A DNA stretch of 64,000 bases from Liriodendron chinense (Eukaryota > Streptophyta > Magnoliopsida > Magnoliales > Magnoliaceae): positions 1 through 64,000 of the forward strand of contig PVNU02003874.1 of NCBI GenBank assembly GCA_003013855.2, read 5' to 3'. The translations under genes and the position numbers were made by a program. Under the pieces are notes generated by a model, which saw only the letters and a list, made by a program, of their open reading frames with translations, was not told the DNA's origin and searched no databases. This document shows, piece by piece, positions 9,691 to 22,163 of the stretch. Position 1 is the first letter of the stretch; every line of letters starts with the position of its first letter.

Positions 9691-12471
9691 TGATTCGGTG
9701 CAGTTGGGTCGAGTTGCCCGAGCTTTTGAGCCTCAGGCTGGTCAGGACTCAGGAATAGAGTCTCCGAGTTTTAGGTGTACAGTCTATAATAAGGGCTGTA
9801 GCGTGGACCTGGACTGTGCTGAGTTCTGACCCAAGTCCAGCTGGCTATTGACTCGATATGCCCTCTGTTCATGTAGCCCAAAACCCAACCTAGTTCGATC
9901 ATTTATTACTACACATTTATGGACTGAATGGAATACGTTGCTCCCTCACAACTAATGGTACGTCCAACTATTTGGCGTGTGGGGCCCACCACGCTGTTTG
10001 TATGACATCTCAAATGAGATATATCATGAAATACGTTTGAAAAAAAATCCTAATGGCCTCATGCTGGCCCAATCAAAGAGGCTTGCATTTTAGGCCCAGG
10101 CTCAGACCGAAAATACATGGCCAGGAAATAAAAAAGTTTTGGCCATCCAATTGTTTTGTACATTAATATGGTCCACCTGAGGAATGATGAATGGCCACAT
10201 TTTTTGTCGAGAAAAAACTAAATAGTGTGGCCACCGGATGAAAAGCTCTAATCTTGCTCATGCGTGTGAGCTTAGCAAATCCCTATATATAATCCAAAAG
10301 AAATTATTATTACAGATAATCCATTCTGTTTCGTGTAATTTAAGAGGGAATTCGCCTCCTCTGTCTTACATGTTATGGCCAAAGAATGTTACCCACCTAA
10401 CATCTGATGCTAAAATCATCACTATATCAAAGGCTAAGGCCTTTTCAACCCTTTTGTCTCACCACAACCCATGATAGATGAAGGCAGCTCCCCAACCTTC
10501 TCCACACCTTCTTCAAACACCACACCCATGCCCAAGTAGTAATGGGCCTCTATATGGCAATGGAAGGCCCATACACCGGGGTTATCTGCCCGGAACCTCA
10601 GCGCGGTCCACCCATATGGATGTACCGGCACCGTGTTCTCATTATCGGGTCCACCAAGTTGTACTTCTTTGGGTCATTCACCGGATCAAACACTCCTTTC
10701 CCATAGCCCAGCACCCAGAAATCGTGCCCGTGGAGGTGCCATGGATGTGTCTCGCTGTTGTTCTTTAGCATCGTGTTTGCATTCTGTAGGATAATGTCCA
10801 CCGTCGAATTGAACTGTAACCGGTATATCGAGTTGCTAGAAGTGGCATTGGTATTATTCGGAGCGATGTATATGTCGTAATTCGCATAGTCGTAGGTTTC
10901 TGGCGGTGGGGTCTGATCGAAAACGTGGGTTAAGTTCTCTTTCAGCGCGACTAGATATGGTGTGTGAGGGAGGGTGAACGATACATTGTTAACAGACCAG
11001 CGAGTGTAGCCATTGATTTCGTTTTGTGTGTTGAGGAGTATGATCACCCGATCAGAGGTGAAGGGAGGTTGGTGGATGTAGCCCTTGTGGGATTTGATCA
11101 TGCGACTCTGGGCCAGCCGGACATCAGAGTCATTCCAGAGTGGTCCAGTTGTTGGGAGCGTGGGAGGCAACTTTCTTGGATGGTTTGGATAGTAGTTGAA
11201 GATGGCAAGGCCGGTCGGAGTCTTGGGTTCCCGGCTGACCACATTGGTGGTGGTCCAGTAGTTCCTCGAAGGGTCCTGATCGGCTTTCACCAGGACGGAG
11301 TATGTCTCGCCTGAGTAGATGTGTAGATCTTTGACAACGAAGGGCTCAACGTAGTGACCGTCGGCTTCCACTACAGTCATGTTGTGTCCCTGATAGAAAT
11401 TAGTAACAAAATTATATTACAAAGTATTCCTTAATATAGATTACATCTTTTAAAATTTTAATAAGGTGGATGAGTATGTGTATGTTTGATCATCTACCGT
11501 CGATCCCAAGACCAATCATGAGATAATCTACAATCATCTTGAGCCAGATTAGGTGCATGGACGGGCCGAGGATCGGATTATATACATTGAAAATTGGCGT
11601 AGAGCTCTGCTTGTGATCCTTCAAAATGTTCTCATGTCTAAGAAATTGAATGGTTGATTAAAGGACCATAGAAATTACCTCAATTTGAAAATGAAGAGCG
11701 GAGAGAGAAGTCAGGCTACCGATCCGCAGGCGGTATGTCTTCTCGGGCACCACCGTTAACACATAAGGGCCGCACTCTGGAGTGGACGTGTTGCAGATCG
11801 CAGCACTGTTCGAGCTCGAAGGACTGACTAGGGAGCAATTGAATCTTCCCTTTCCTTGTATCAGAAGAGACTGCAAAACAATGAAATGAGAAACCCTTAC
11901 ATATCTTAGAGTGCAGAAATGTTATTTGTCTAAGGAGTAATATTAATCATTTGGATAGTTTATGCACCAAAACCAAGTGTATAATCCATCTCATTGTGCA
12001 AATTCACATCACTGCTTGGATGGGCCAACGCCAAAAGATTAGATATCAGTTGAACAATCGCCACCATTCGGTCAGCCGGCTTTGCCAAAAACTAAGCTAT
12101 TGATCATGTCGTTACCAACATCCGATTGGTGCGATTTTTTTGGCTATGGCCCATCGAGCATATCGATCTGATTGTAATGCAGAGATTTGGTGAAACTAAA
12201 ATGGTTCGTTGGAGAATTACCTCTGGCTCATTCACCCATTTAAACGGTAAGGATGATAGGCCGGTCGCTTGTTCGTAGGTGCTTTTGTGCCACCAGTCAG
12301 TAAGGATGATGCTTCGATCATAGTCGTACGTGAATGGTTCGATGACCCCATCAGGGACGGACACTCGAATGGAGCCGAAGAGGCCGGCTTCTCTTTGCAT
12401 TCCATAGTGTGCATGGTAAAGATAAGTTCCTGGCTGTAATATTTTCAGAGGAGCAAAGGTAATTTAGATCT

Positions 12472-12970
12472 TATCGTGCGGAGAAAACTCAGTTGTGCTC
12501 ACCTAGAATGTATGTGCTTTATCTATTCCGTCCATATGTTTTTGGGATCATTTTAGTGGTTGAGCCCAAACTTTAAGCATATCGAAATCTCAACTGGACC
12601 ATGCCACCGGAAACAGTGGGAATAATGATTTCCACCGTTGAGACCTTCCCACTGTTTATTTGTCATCCAACCTGTTCATAAGATCACATGGATATGGATG
12701 AAGGGAAAACACAAATATCAGCTCGATCCAAAACTTTAGTGTCCTCAGAGAATTTTTCAATGAATGTCTATGGTAGACGTTCAGTTCACACTTCTCTTGT
12801 GATGTGGTCCACTTTAGATTTTGATATGCTTCATTTTTTGTCACAATACCTAAAATTTTCTGTTAAGATGAATGGACAGAGTGGATAAAATGCGTAGAGC
12901 AATGTGGGCCCCACAGAGTTTACTCTGCACACTAACGTGCGGAGTTACTCAGTACGCACTCTGCTTCCTG
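12472..12970. mobile_element. GGGGCCCACC-family MITE in oxidase copy 1 intron 2
   Basis: Arms are CGTGCGGAGAAAACTCAGTT on the left and AGAGTTTACTCTGCACACTA, ACGTGCGGAGTTACTCAGTA on the right, same subfamily as 31981-32527. It is absent from the corresponding place in copy 2 (after 31605). Confidence 0.75.
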
Positions 12971-13744
12971 AATGAATATATGAAAAAACAACAGAAGTTG
13001 AAATTTGATTAATTGATGTGAAAGTTGAATAATTAAAAACAACTTTAAAAATGTTTTTATTATAACCTAAATAAATTCTAGAAATAAATCAAAAGAGCCA
13101 TAATTAAATAAGGAAATTAAATAAGCCAGTTTAAAATTTTCTGCAATTTTATGCAGATCTGCTGACTGTCGACCCGTCAAAATGGATTTTGACAACAGGA
13201 TGAAAGATCAATTTCAACCTATTTATATTAGTAAAATCTATCTACCAAACAAACTAAAATTTTCATACAAATTTCGATCGATCAATTTGACTAGTCGTAA
13301 TATGCTGAAGTCAACTTTTTCTTAGACTTCTTCCAGTTTATTTATGATAGGAATGTGCTTATCCATTCAGAAAATATCAATGGATTTGTTCCCTTTGGAA
13401 TTTGGACCAGTCATTGTTTCACTTTTAACCATTCATTTTGATAGCCATCAATTGGAAGGCTGTGGTTGCTTGGTCGGTGTGATTTTCCAGACACCCTCCA
13501 ATCACAATGTGCCCCACATTTTGGATGGGTTGGATGGCCATGCATGGTCGGTGAGCAAGATGACTCAACACCATTTTTTAAATGGTGGTGAACTACCTTT
13601 GGGAATCGAAACACTCTGCTAGCAGTTGAAACGCAGTTGTTGAAAAAGTGTAGCTCAGGTAGTTGAATAACGTACTCAGAATATTGGGAACTAATCGTGC
13701 AGCTCCGGACAATCAAGATTGGACGGTGATAAGGAGTGGGCTCC

Positions 13745-14251
13745 GGGAGCGGATTAGGTGAGACCCCGGGCTCACCTAAGACTGTGCGGTCCTTACCATG
13801 GGGTTACCGTGGGGCCCACCTTAATGTATGTATTATGTATCCACTCCGTCCATCCGTTTTTCCCGCATCATCTTAGGTCATTATCCCAAAAATGAAGAAG
13901 ATACAATTATCATGTGGACCATACTATAAGAAACAGTGGTGATTGACCATCCTACCATTAAAAACTTATTCGGACGCACCTTCATGTTTCCGTAGTATTT
14001 TATTACCATCCAATCTGTTGATAAGGTCACATGAGCCGGAATGAAGGGAAAAAACAAATATCAGCTTCATTCCAAAACTTTTATGGCCCATTAATGGTCA
14101 ATAACCACTGTTTTCTATGTTGTGGTCCACCTGATGATTGGATCTGCTTCCTTTCTGGTATAGTTTCCTAAAATGATATGGAAAAATGGATGGACGGCAT
14201 GGATACATAATACATACATCAAGGTGGGCCCCACGGTAACCCCACGGTAAG
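13745..14251. mobile_element. GGGGCCCACC-family MITE in oxidase copy 1 intron 2, flanked by a 9-bp repeat
   Basis: Inner arms are near-perfect inverted repeats: left CTTACCATGGGGTTACCGTG then GGGCCCACCTTAATGTATGT, and the inverse at 14215-14251. GTGGGCTCC stands at 13736-13744 and at 14252-14260. Copy 2 has one GTGGGCTC (about 31945-31952) with no element there, the expected empty site. Confidence 0.8.
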
Positions 14252-15216
14252 GTGGGCTCCACGCTTTCTTCCTCTGCCTCTTCTACTTTTGCTGATCAAA
14301 AGTAGAAACGTGGGCCCCACGCGGTTTTGTCCATTGGAAAAGGTAAATAAATAGTCACATCAAGAGAGATAGGCCCAGCCCAGCGCTGAACGGGCTCGGG
14401 CTTGCCTGTCGGCCCGTGGGCCAATTTGGGTTTGGCATGTATGGCTCGATGTTTTGGGAGTGAGTCGGTTGGGCTTGGACTGAGTCGGTTGGGTTGAAGG
14501 AACAGGTACAACTCAGAACTGATGAAATCAGCAGCTGACGACGTAAGTTGAACGACCGCCGTTGAAACCGTCCTAGGGCCACCATGACATCTATTTTCCA
14601 TCTAACTTGTTCATCAGGTCACATAGACCTGGATGAAAGGAAAATACAAATATTATCTTGATCCGGGCCTTCTGTAGCCTTGAGAAGTTTTCAACGGTAG
14701 GCATATAATTCCAACTGTTTCCTATGGTGGATGGACGGTGTGGATCTATGAAAAAGGAGATACGGATATTACGGTATTGACTCTTTACAAATCATTCTTT
14801 GTGCACGTGTGGCCACTTGATTAACGGATGGAATTAGGAACATTCACGTAGAAAATAGGGATATTTTGAGTTGGGAGTGGTTGGGCTAGGTCAAGCTCGG
14901 GGTCAACCGTTTTCTGGAATTGGCCTCGGGCTTTAGGCCCATCATTGCCGCCCCTGAAGGACAGAAAAATGGGCGTTGCATTGAAAACAATGGATACAGA
15001 TATCAGCTCACCAAAATGGTGCTGGCTTGATCTTTGTTTTCCTATTTTTAGTTATTTTCTTTCTTTCTTTTGCTTCTACTTGTTTTCAAGCTTTCAAGAA
15101 AGAGACATGATCACATGCAGCCTTTCCCGCCAACACCTCACTCGTGTATAATATCCGATCTGCGGGAGCAAAAGGTGGGCCACACCATGATGATCAGCTG
15201 TTCAAACTACACATCA

Positions 15217-15784
15217 TTATTAGGCCTAACAAAATTCCACACGACCCGCTAACCCGCACAAAACCCTCACGAAAAAATCTGTGTTCAGGTCCAGCTTTAT
15301 TGTATCAGGTCACTAACGGGGTGACCTGTTAAGACCCGTTAACATAACGGGTCAGGTCAGTGTTTCACCCGTGAACCGTTTAACCCGTTAACATAATGGT
15401 CTAGATCACCAAACCATGGCCCACCTATGAACCTTGGCACTCCATCATATGCAATATTGCAATGTATAGGTGATTCCTCCTCGTCTCACGAGTGAAAATA
15501 CTATTGTTTTTTGTGATAGAATGGGCCCACTAGGTGGACCATAACTGCATGTTGGGTCAGACTATTAGTTGTCCTCATTAACGGTGTGGCCATCTGATGA
15601 GTAGGCTGGCCGAATAGGTTAAATGGGTTAACTTATGGGTAACCCATTAAATTAACAAATGAGTTTCGGTTTCTAGATTTCAACCCATTAATTAATGGGC
15701 TAGGTTTGGGTGAGCATATTTTTGACAAGACATGAACATGACATGACATGAACACGGTTCAACACCACCCGTTGCCAGGCCTAA
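15217..15784. mobile_element. hAT-like MITE in oxidase copy 1 intron 2
   Basis: Ends TTAGGCCTAACAA on the left and, inverted, TTAGGCCTGGCAACGGGTGG on the right. Flanks are ACATCATT and CCATCATT (7 of 8 match), as expected for hAT target duplications. Inside are repeated GACCCGTTAAC words. Copy 2 lacks it. Confidence 0.65.
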
Positions 15785-16627
15785 CCATCATTCAGTGTAT
15801 AGTCAATCTTCATCCACAAAACCTTGATGGATATCCCTCTACATGATAGTATACATAATCTCCGTATCCCTTTGAGATGGATGGTGGATGATTGACTGCT
15901 ATTGAATGCTGGTCTATTTTATCAACTGTTGTACAAGCTGCACCGTTTGATCAGAGCAACGTGGCCCTAAGAGATTTGATTCGTTTTGATATGATGCAAC
16001 CAGAGAGCAGAAGAAAATTCAATTGACTTGGGTTATTGAAACTTACCCTATCAACTTTAAATTTGTACACGAACGTTTCCCCAGGCACGATCGGGCACTG
16101 CGTCACGCCTTCGGTCCCATCGCTCCATGGCGTTTCGATCTGCACAAATACCCGATATTCTTTTAAATCACAAAAACATCACGATTTCAAGCAATTTCGA
16201 TATCGGGATGACCGATACCATGCATGGATCAGTTACAGTACCTGTCGAATCCCATGCCAATGGATGGCGACGTTCTCAGTGAGCAAGCTGTTCTTAAGCT
16301 CGACCATGATGGTGTCATTTTGTTGGGCTAAGATGGTAGGCCCAGGAGTTCTGCCATTGATGGCAATGGCCAGCTTATTATAGCAATCAGGAGCTTTAAA
16401 TTGGTACTTGACCTCCCATTTGTAGTGGCGTGTTTTAGCATCAACCGTCCGGGTCGTTAGAGAGATGAAGAAACCCAAGAGAAGGAATGCGAAAAGCTTG
16501 AAAAGAGAACTACCCATTTTATCAAATAATCAAAACCAAAGATGGGTTTTGTAGAAAATGGACCACCAAATGCTAGAAAGGAGGTTGCACACCAAGAAGA
16601 GATATATGGCTGTGATGAATGGAATCC

Positions 16628-16637
16628 ATATATATAA
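16628..16637 (-). promoter_or_regulatory. TATA box of ascorbate oxidase copy 1
   Basis: TTATATATAT on the minus strand, 111 bp upstream of the start codon, inside a segment conserved with copy 2. Confidence 0.6.
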
Positions 16638-16837
16638 CGGTTGGTGTTGTATGGCGTCAGTAAAAGGAAAACACAAGGCAGCTTCATTTCAGTAGAGTCC
16701 TATGGTGAAAAGAGAAGTAACGTGAAGAAGTTGGGAAGAGAACTGCATGCTCATTTTTCCAAATAATCGAAGACTAAAGAAGGGTTTTGTCGAAAATGGG
16801 ACGCGCCTTGCTGACTGACCAGGAGCTACTGGACGGT

Positions 16838-17238
16838 GCTATGTGGGCCCCACCATGATGTATGTGTTTTATCCGTGCCGTCTGTCAATTTTTCCAGATC
16901 ATGTTAGGGCATGATCCAAAAAAAGAGGCAGATCCAAATCTCATGCCGACCACACTACGGGAAACGGTTGTGAATGAATGCCCACTATTAAAAACTTCAT
17001 GGGGCTGCAAAAGTTTTCAATGAAGCGGACATGTGTGTTTTCCCTTCATCCATGTGTGTAATCTAATCAACAGGTTGGATGAAAATAAACATTACATTGG
17101 GTTCTGGAAAGTTTTTAATGGTGGGCATTCAATCACCACTATTTTCTTTTGATGGTTCGCTGGAGATTTCGATCTATCTCATTTTTAGGCTCACGCCCCA
17201 AAATGATCGGGAAAAAGAGATGGCTGGCGTGAAAGTCA
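16838..17238. mobile_element. GGGGCCCACC-family MITE upstream of oxidase copy 1
   Basis: Left arm GTGGGCCCCACCATGATGTA then TGTGTTTTATCC; right arm decays into GGAAAAAGAGATGGCTGGCG. Absent upstream of copy 2. Confidence 0.7.
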
Positions 17239-17299
17239 GTCTGTAAAGGGAAAATACAAGGCAGCTTCGTTTCAATAGACTCATACGGAGAGTACGGAT

Positions 17300-17690
17300 G
17301 CGGATTAATTTCTTGGAAATACTTTGGCTAGGAAGTACAAAATCAAGTGGACTACACGTGAGGGTAAACTAGGGAAGAAATGCCTACTTTGAAACCCTTC
17401 TGGGTCCATCTTAATGTTTATATGCCATCCAAACTGTTTATAAGGCCATTCCCATTAAGATTAACTGAAAACACAGAAAATTTAGCCTATACAAAGCATT
17501 TGTGACAGTAAGAAATGTTTCAACGGTGGTGGTTCAATCTCCACTGTTTCCTCTCTTGTGGTCCACTTGAGTTTTGGATCTGTCTCATTTTTTGTACCAT
17601 GACAGAAAATGATCTTTGAAAACAAATGTACATAATAGAGTTCTCACAAACATCAGGGTGGGCCCGGATAGCTTCCCTTTCACAGAAATC
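17300..17690. mobile_element. MITE of the TTTGTGAGAAATCC subfamily, partial
   Basis: Left end GATGCGGATTAATTTCTTGG; the interior has the family core (AAGTGGACTACACG; GTGGTCCACTTGAGTTTTGG); right arm CTCACAAACATCAGGGTGGG then CCC. Confidence 0.6.
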
Positions 17691-17889
17691 CAAGTCCGGT
17701 CCAAACCAACGAATTTTTATTAGCCAATGGCGGCGGACGGCTTTGGCGGGAAGTTTCTATGCAGAGAAGCTAGGTCAAGATGAATTTCACCACTGATGGG
17801 TTTCCAGACAGAGACCCCTTCATGAAACTCCGCGGAATCTACAAATCCAAGCAAGGCCCCGAACCCCACCGCGTAGCTTCGAAAGAATT

Positions 17890-18345
17890 TCCTGCACGTG
17901 GGGCCACCGTGGTGTTTGTGAGAAATCCATCCGTCCATCCGTTTTGTGATTTTATATTAGGACATGCAATCGAAATTGAGCCCGTTCTAAGACTCAAGTG
18001 GACTGCACTAAATGAAAAGGTGGGTAGGGAAATTCCTAAAACCTTCCTGGGTCCGCGGTGATGTTTATATACCATTCATACTGTTACTGGGATGAACTGA
18101 AAGCACAAATATTAGTCTGATCCAAAACATCTATGGCCCCGCAAATATTTCAACTGTTGGCGTTAAATCCCCATGTTTTCGGCCCACTTGAGCCTTGAAT
18201 TCGGCTCATTGGGCTCATTTTTTGTTGCAAGTTCTAAATTGAGCTCATGTACAGGCGATTTCTCACAAACATCACGGTGGAACCATCTAAGTTCACATCG
18301 CAGGAAGTGCGAAAGGCTTTGGCAGGAAATCCGCGTACCAGAATT
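17890..18345. mobile_element. MITE of the TTTGTGAGAAATCC subfamily
   Basis: Left arm ACGTGGGGCCACCGTGGTGT then TTGTGAGAAATCC; right arm GATTTCTCACAAACATCACG then GTGG, ending near GGAAATCCGCG. Same subfamily as those at 41327, 42362, 47395 and 58896. Confidence 0.65.
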
Positions 18346-18384
18346 GCGGTCTACAACGGCGGCGTAGGTGACACCGATGTTTAA

Positions 18385-18886
18385 GAGCGCGACTTGGCTG
18401 CGACATGGCCATGTGGGTGTGGCCCTGATCTTTGGGCCCACGTTGTCCATCCGATTTTTCAATGCATTTTAGTCCATGAACCTAAAGATGAAGCAGATAT
18501 TATGTTTTTGTGGACCACACCATAGGAAACCGTGGTTATTGAATATTAAAAACATTTTATAGGCAACAAAAGTTTTGGATCAAGTTAATATTTGTTTTTT
18601 TTTTTTTCTTTCTTCAGGTCTGTATGACCTTATCTACAGGTTGGATGGTCAAAAAAACACTAAAGCGGATCCTACAAAGTTTTTAATGGTGAAATTTCAA
18701 CTAATACTGTTTCCTGTGGTATGACCCACCTGAAACTTGTATCTGATTAAATTTTCTCCTCATGAATTAAAATGAGATGTAAAAACGGATGGACGGCATG
18801 GATATATAATACATGCATCTATATGGGCCCCACTGTCAGGGCCGCACCCTCATGGCTAGTTCCGGGGTCGCAGCCAAGTCGCGCAC
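18385..18886. mobile_element. GGGGCCCACC-family MITE with 9-bp target duplication, absent from copy 2
   Basis: Ends GAGCGCGACTTGGCTGCGAC and, inverted, GTGCGCGACTTGGCTGCGAC. Flanks are GATGTTTAA (18376-18384) and GATGCGTAA (18887-18895), 7 of 9 identical. Block 2 has the uninterrupted site GATGCCTAG near 34780. Confidence 0.85.
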
Positions 18887-19276
18887 GATGCGTAATCGGA
18901 GTGATACATTGGAGCTCCGTAGAACCGAGTAGATTCATCCCCTAATAGTACATTTGTTACACCGATTTGTCATCGTAGACGGTCCATGTGTTTTACCCTC
19001 CTGTGGATGGAAAAATTATTAAAGAAAATATGTGTTTAAGAATCCTGAATATGTGATCAGTGGCCTCTGAATCGACGGTTGAACATAAATGACGTGTATG
19101 TGAAACTGAAGAAAAAGTGATGAGGACTGTATAATAGGTATGACTTTTTACATATAGACTATCATTGATAGGTCTCAGTAGATGGATGGTCTAGATTTGT
19201 AGATCTCTCATCCATTTGCACCGTGGATAAGATGGCTCTGTAATATTCCGGTTCTACTGGCACTACCGTATCATGT

Positions 19277-19643
19277 TGGTAAAAGGAAAATAGGGAAAGG
19301 GATTACGTGCGGTCCTTACCGCGGAGCCCACCTTAATGAATATTAGCCCTGTTAATGAACCGAGTCAAGCTTGGCCTGCTCAACTCGGCTCGGCCAGCAG
19401 CCAACCCCTGCTCGGTACTCAACTCAGCTTAGTCAGAAGATCAAGCGAGTTGAAGCTGAGTTCGAGCCGAATCCAAGTTCAAGTTTTTTGGCCAAGTTTG
19501 AACCGAGTTTTGGAACCTTCGTTCTTAAAGAACCGAGTTTTGAAAACCCCGGCTTTTCCACCAGCTAGCTGTGTGGGGATCACCATCCAACGCGTCCAAT
19601 AACGTCACCACATCTAGTGAACAAACATTGAGCTAATGGTTGG
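19277..19643. other. GAGTCGAGC-type low-complexity tract
   Basis: Dense in words like CGAGTTTTGAA, CTCGGCTCGGCC and AACTCGGCTC, as in other tracts at 20930-21130, 43980-44170 and 62590-63310. Probably the remains of an hAT-like element; no clear ends seen. No gene. Confidence 0.4.
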
Positions 19644-20099
19644 TAGGGTTGTCAATGGATTAAATCATGGTCTGAATTCGATTCAGATCTGATTCGATTT
19701 AATTAGACTCAAATCATTAATCGGATCAATCGATCAAATTCGAATCGAAATCTTTGATCCGTTTAATAATTGAATCGGATTCGGATCAACCTCGATAAGA
19801 TCCGATTACAAAGGTATAAAAGGAAAAGAAAAAAAACCTAAGTTGCACTAGCTTTTGATTGGATTCACACAAAGGAGTAACAGTTTTGGTAGAATTTACC
19901 TAAATAAGTACTAGTTTTGATCATATTAGATTTGAATTGAATCTGATTCATATTTCGAAAATTTTAAATGGACCAAATTCGGATCAGACACTTATAATCC
20001 AGATTGGATTCGGATCAAATTCGGATAATGTAAATCCTTAATTGGATTGGATTCGGATCAACATTGATCCAGTCTGAATCTGATCCATTGACAGCCCTA
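19644..20099. mobile_element. hAT-like MITE, GATTCGGATC-rich
   Basis: Ends TAGGGTTGTCAATGGATTAA and, inverted, TAGGGCTGTCAATGGATCAG. The interior is built of GATTCGGATCAA-like words in both directions. No clear target duplication. Confidence 0.65.
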
Positions 20100-20930
20100 A
20101 CAGTCAGTGATCCAAACCGTTGATCAACCAACTGGAAGGTAGTTCCTCTGTATTAAAAGATCGTTCAATGCACGTACCCATTGAGGAAAACATTAGGATC
20201 TACCACTACAGGAAATTAATCACCATATAAACGGACGAGATCAATGGCCTACGAGACCTGCTGTAAGGTTTTGTCACGTCAGGGTCATGATAACCCTATC
20301 CAAGCTACTCTACCTAATCAACAGAGTCTACTAAATTTTGGAATGACTATTCAACGCTCTCAACATTTCTCATTCTCAACGTCTGTACCTTTGCATCCAA
20401 GTTCTCAAAATTTCAACCACCCACCACAACTCGGGGGTAGGTGTATGTATGGTAACCTTCATAGGCATATAGTTCTATTTAGACTCAGTTGAGTACATAC
20501 CATGTATCCATTAAGTCCAGGTCACTGATTTTTTTTTTTACTTCCATGCAAAAGTCACCGTAGTTGGACAGTTGTAAATATTTGTGGTTAGAATTGTATT
20601 TTACTAATGATCTTGTACGTTATAGATGGTTTGATTTATCTAGTGGTTATGAATTGTTTTAAGAGAGCCATGACGTGTAGACTAGACATAATGGACTGTC
20701 CATATAAGTGATGCAATTGCCAACTAGTTGAAAGGTAACCATGTGCATAGGGAGCTTTCCATACATATCATGAGTCCTTTATGTAAAATTGTTTTTCTCT
20801 TTTCTGCCCAAAAAGCTCATGATCCAATCGCATCCCTTACACCTGCCTTGTGAGTGTATGTAACCCTTCTAGTACCCTATTTTGCTCTTATTTATAAGAT
20901 ATATTATATATATTTTAGTTATTTAAAATC
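20100..20930. other. Intergenic, no recognisable feature
   Basis: No coding exon, terminal repeat or RNA gene seen. A+T-rich with an odd poly-T run near 20528. Confidence 0.5.
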
Positions 20931-21130
20931 GAGCCGAGTCGAATCGAGTCGAGTTCGAATGAGCTTCGAATTGAGTCAAGCTCGAGTCAGCTTAAAACTC
21001 GACTCGAAATCTTTCGAACACCTAAAAAATAGCTTGACTTGGTCCGAGCCCATTTTCAAACCGAGTTGAGTCGAGCTTTTCTGAGCCGAGTTGAGCGAGT
21101 TAATCAAGCTTACTCAACTCATGTACAACC
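20930..21130. mobile_element. hAT-like MITE fragment
   Basis: Words such as GAGTCGAATCGAGTCGAGTT, closing with ACTCATGTACAACCCTA, whose inverse TAGGGTTGTACATGAGT resembles the ends at 62582. The left end is missing. Confidence 0.45.
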
Positions 21131-21133
21131 CTA

Positions 21134-21594
21134 TGTATATATTATATAACCATGCTGTCCATCCATTTTCCATATCATTTTAGGCATGATCTAAAAATGA
21201 AAAAGATCCAAATCTCAAGTGGACCATTACATAGGAAACAGTGGTGATTGACCATTAATGGGCCACATTAGTTTTGGATCTGGATTATCTTCTTCTTTTT
21301 TTTCCTTCATCCATTCTAATTATGTGACCTTATCAATAGGTTGGATGGCAAATAAATATTACGAAAACTTTAAGGTGAGCCCTAGGAAGTTTTTAATGGT
21401 AGGGCATCCTATCACCACTGTTTCTTATAGTGTGGACCACCTAATATTTGGACCTTTTTTATTTTTTGTGCTCATGTCCTAAAATGATTTAGAAAAATGG
21501 ATGGAAAATGTGGATATAGAATACATTCATCAAGGAGGGCCTCACAGTAAGGTCGCACAGTCTTGGGTGAGGCCAGGCTACACCTAATCCGCTC
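21134..21594. mobile_element. GGGGCCCACC-family MITE
   Basis: Core arms present (TCCATCCATTTTCCATATCA ... GGAAAAATGGATGGA-like on the right). Right outer arm TGAGGCCAGGCTACACCTAA then TCCGCTC. The left outer arm is lost against the hAT-like fragment. Confidence 0.6.
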
Positions 21595-21690
21595 TTTAGA
21601 ATTAGAAAATAACGAGCATGTGGGGTCGAATGCAGATGGAGCCCGCGAAGCAGAAAACTCAATGAGGCTACTATTGTCCGCATGACATTC

Positions 21691-21968
21691 ACTCCCTCCA
21701 GTTTCTCTAGCTCATATTCGAAAAATGAGGGAGATTCAAAAGTCAGTCAGGTCACATCATAAGAAATGGCGGATATTGATCACTTAGGTCCCTGGAAGTT
21801 TAGGATCAAGCTGATGTGTGTGTTTTCCCTTCATCCTAGTGGGAATTACCTTTTGAACAGGTCTTGCTTGAGTTCTGGATCCACCTCATTTTATAGATCA
21901 AAACCTAACATGAGCTAGAGAAATTGATGGATGGAGTGGATGTAACATAAACATTATATTTGGCCCCA
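21691..21968. mobile_element. GGGGCCCACC-family MITE, internally deleted
   Basis: Family core words (CATATTCGAAAAATGAGGGA; GAGTTCTGGATCCACCTCAT; ATTGATGGATGGAGTGGATG) in a short, decayed copy. Confidence 0.5.
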
Positions 21969-22058
21969 CTGAGTTTTATGCTACAAGGATTGATGCAGCA
22001 GGCCTTGCACACAATCCATATCCACGAGGATCTTTGGACATGGAATGAATTTAAAAAA

Positions 22059-22080
22059 GAAGAAGAAGAAGAAGAAGAAG
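22059..22080. repeat. (GAA)n microsatellite
   Basis: Seven GAA trinucleotides in an otherwise unassigned stretch left of the copia element. Confidence 0.85.
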
Positions 22081-22163
22081 CCTTCTGTTCATTAATTGAG
22101 CTGGCAAAGATTGTTATAGGTGTTATATCTAGTGTTTGCATAATAGTTATCCTATCTCCAAAA

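Larger units (their letters stand above)
10434..16517 (-). pseudogene. L-ascorbate oxidase copy 1, frameshifted in the last exon
   Basis: Multicopper oxidase that would oxidise ascorbate to monodehydroascorbate with reduction of oxygen to water in the cell wall. Exons on the minus strand: 16517-16242, 16139-16047, 12433-12221, 11870-11679, and 11389 to the end. Introns match copy 2 in position and phase. Residues 1-27 form a secretion signal (MGSSLFKLFAFLLLGFFISL). Visible copper motifs are HWHG at the end of exon 1, YLYHAHYGMQR in exon 3 and HPWHLHGHDFW in exon 5. One base is missing at about 10636-10641 relative to copy 2, right after DPIM. Translation then runs through 13 foreign residues to a stop at 10598, a product of 521 residues lacking HCHIEAH and the axial Met. 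The downstream sequence (10631-10434) still encodes the intact C-terminus in another frame, so the lesion looks recent; an assembly error is the alternative. Intron 2 is 3.6 kb because of transposons. I preferred ascorbate oxidase over laccase because of HWHGIRQ(I/L)xTPW(S/A)DGT, SLLIQGKGRFNCS and GMQREAGLFGS. Confidence 0.88.
6036..19276. repeat. Segmental duplication, block 1 (contains ascorbate oxidase copy 1)
   Basis: Matches block 2 (28194-35210) in the same order and orientation: MADS exon 10, a stretch with 'cccaacctagttcgatca', all five oxidase exons and introns, the oxidase promoter, and a tail containing GATCAGTGGCCTCTGAATC. Block 1 is longer because of extra transposons (6.6-9.2, 12.5-13.0, 13.7-14.3, 15.2-15.8 and 16.8-18.9 kb). 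Confidence 0.9.

Noticed and set aside
10964..11314. Plus-strand open frame in oxidase copy 1 (and its twin at 30125-30313)
   Set aside because: It is the antisense shadow of oxidase exon 5.
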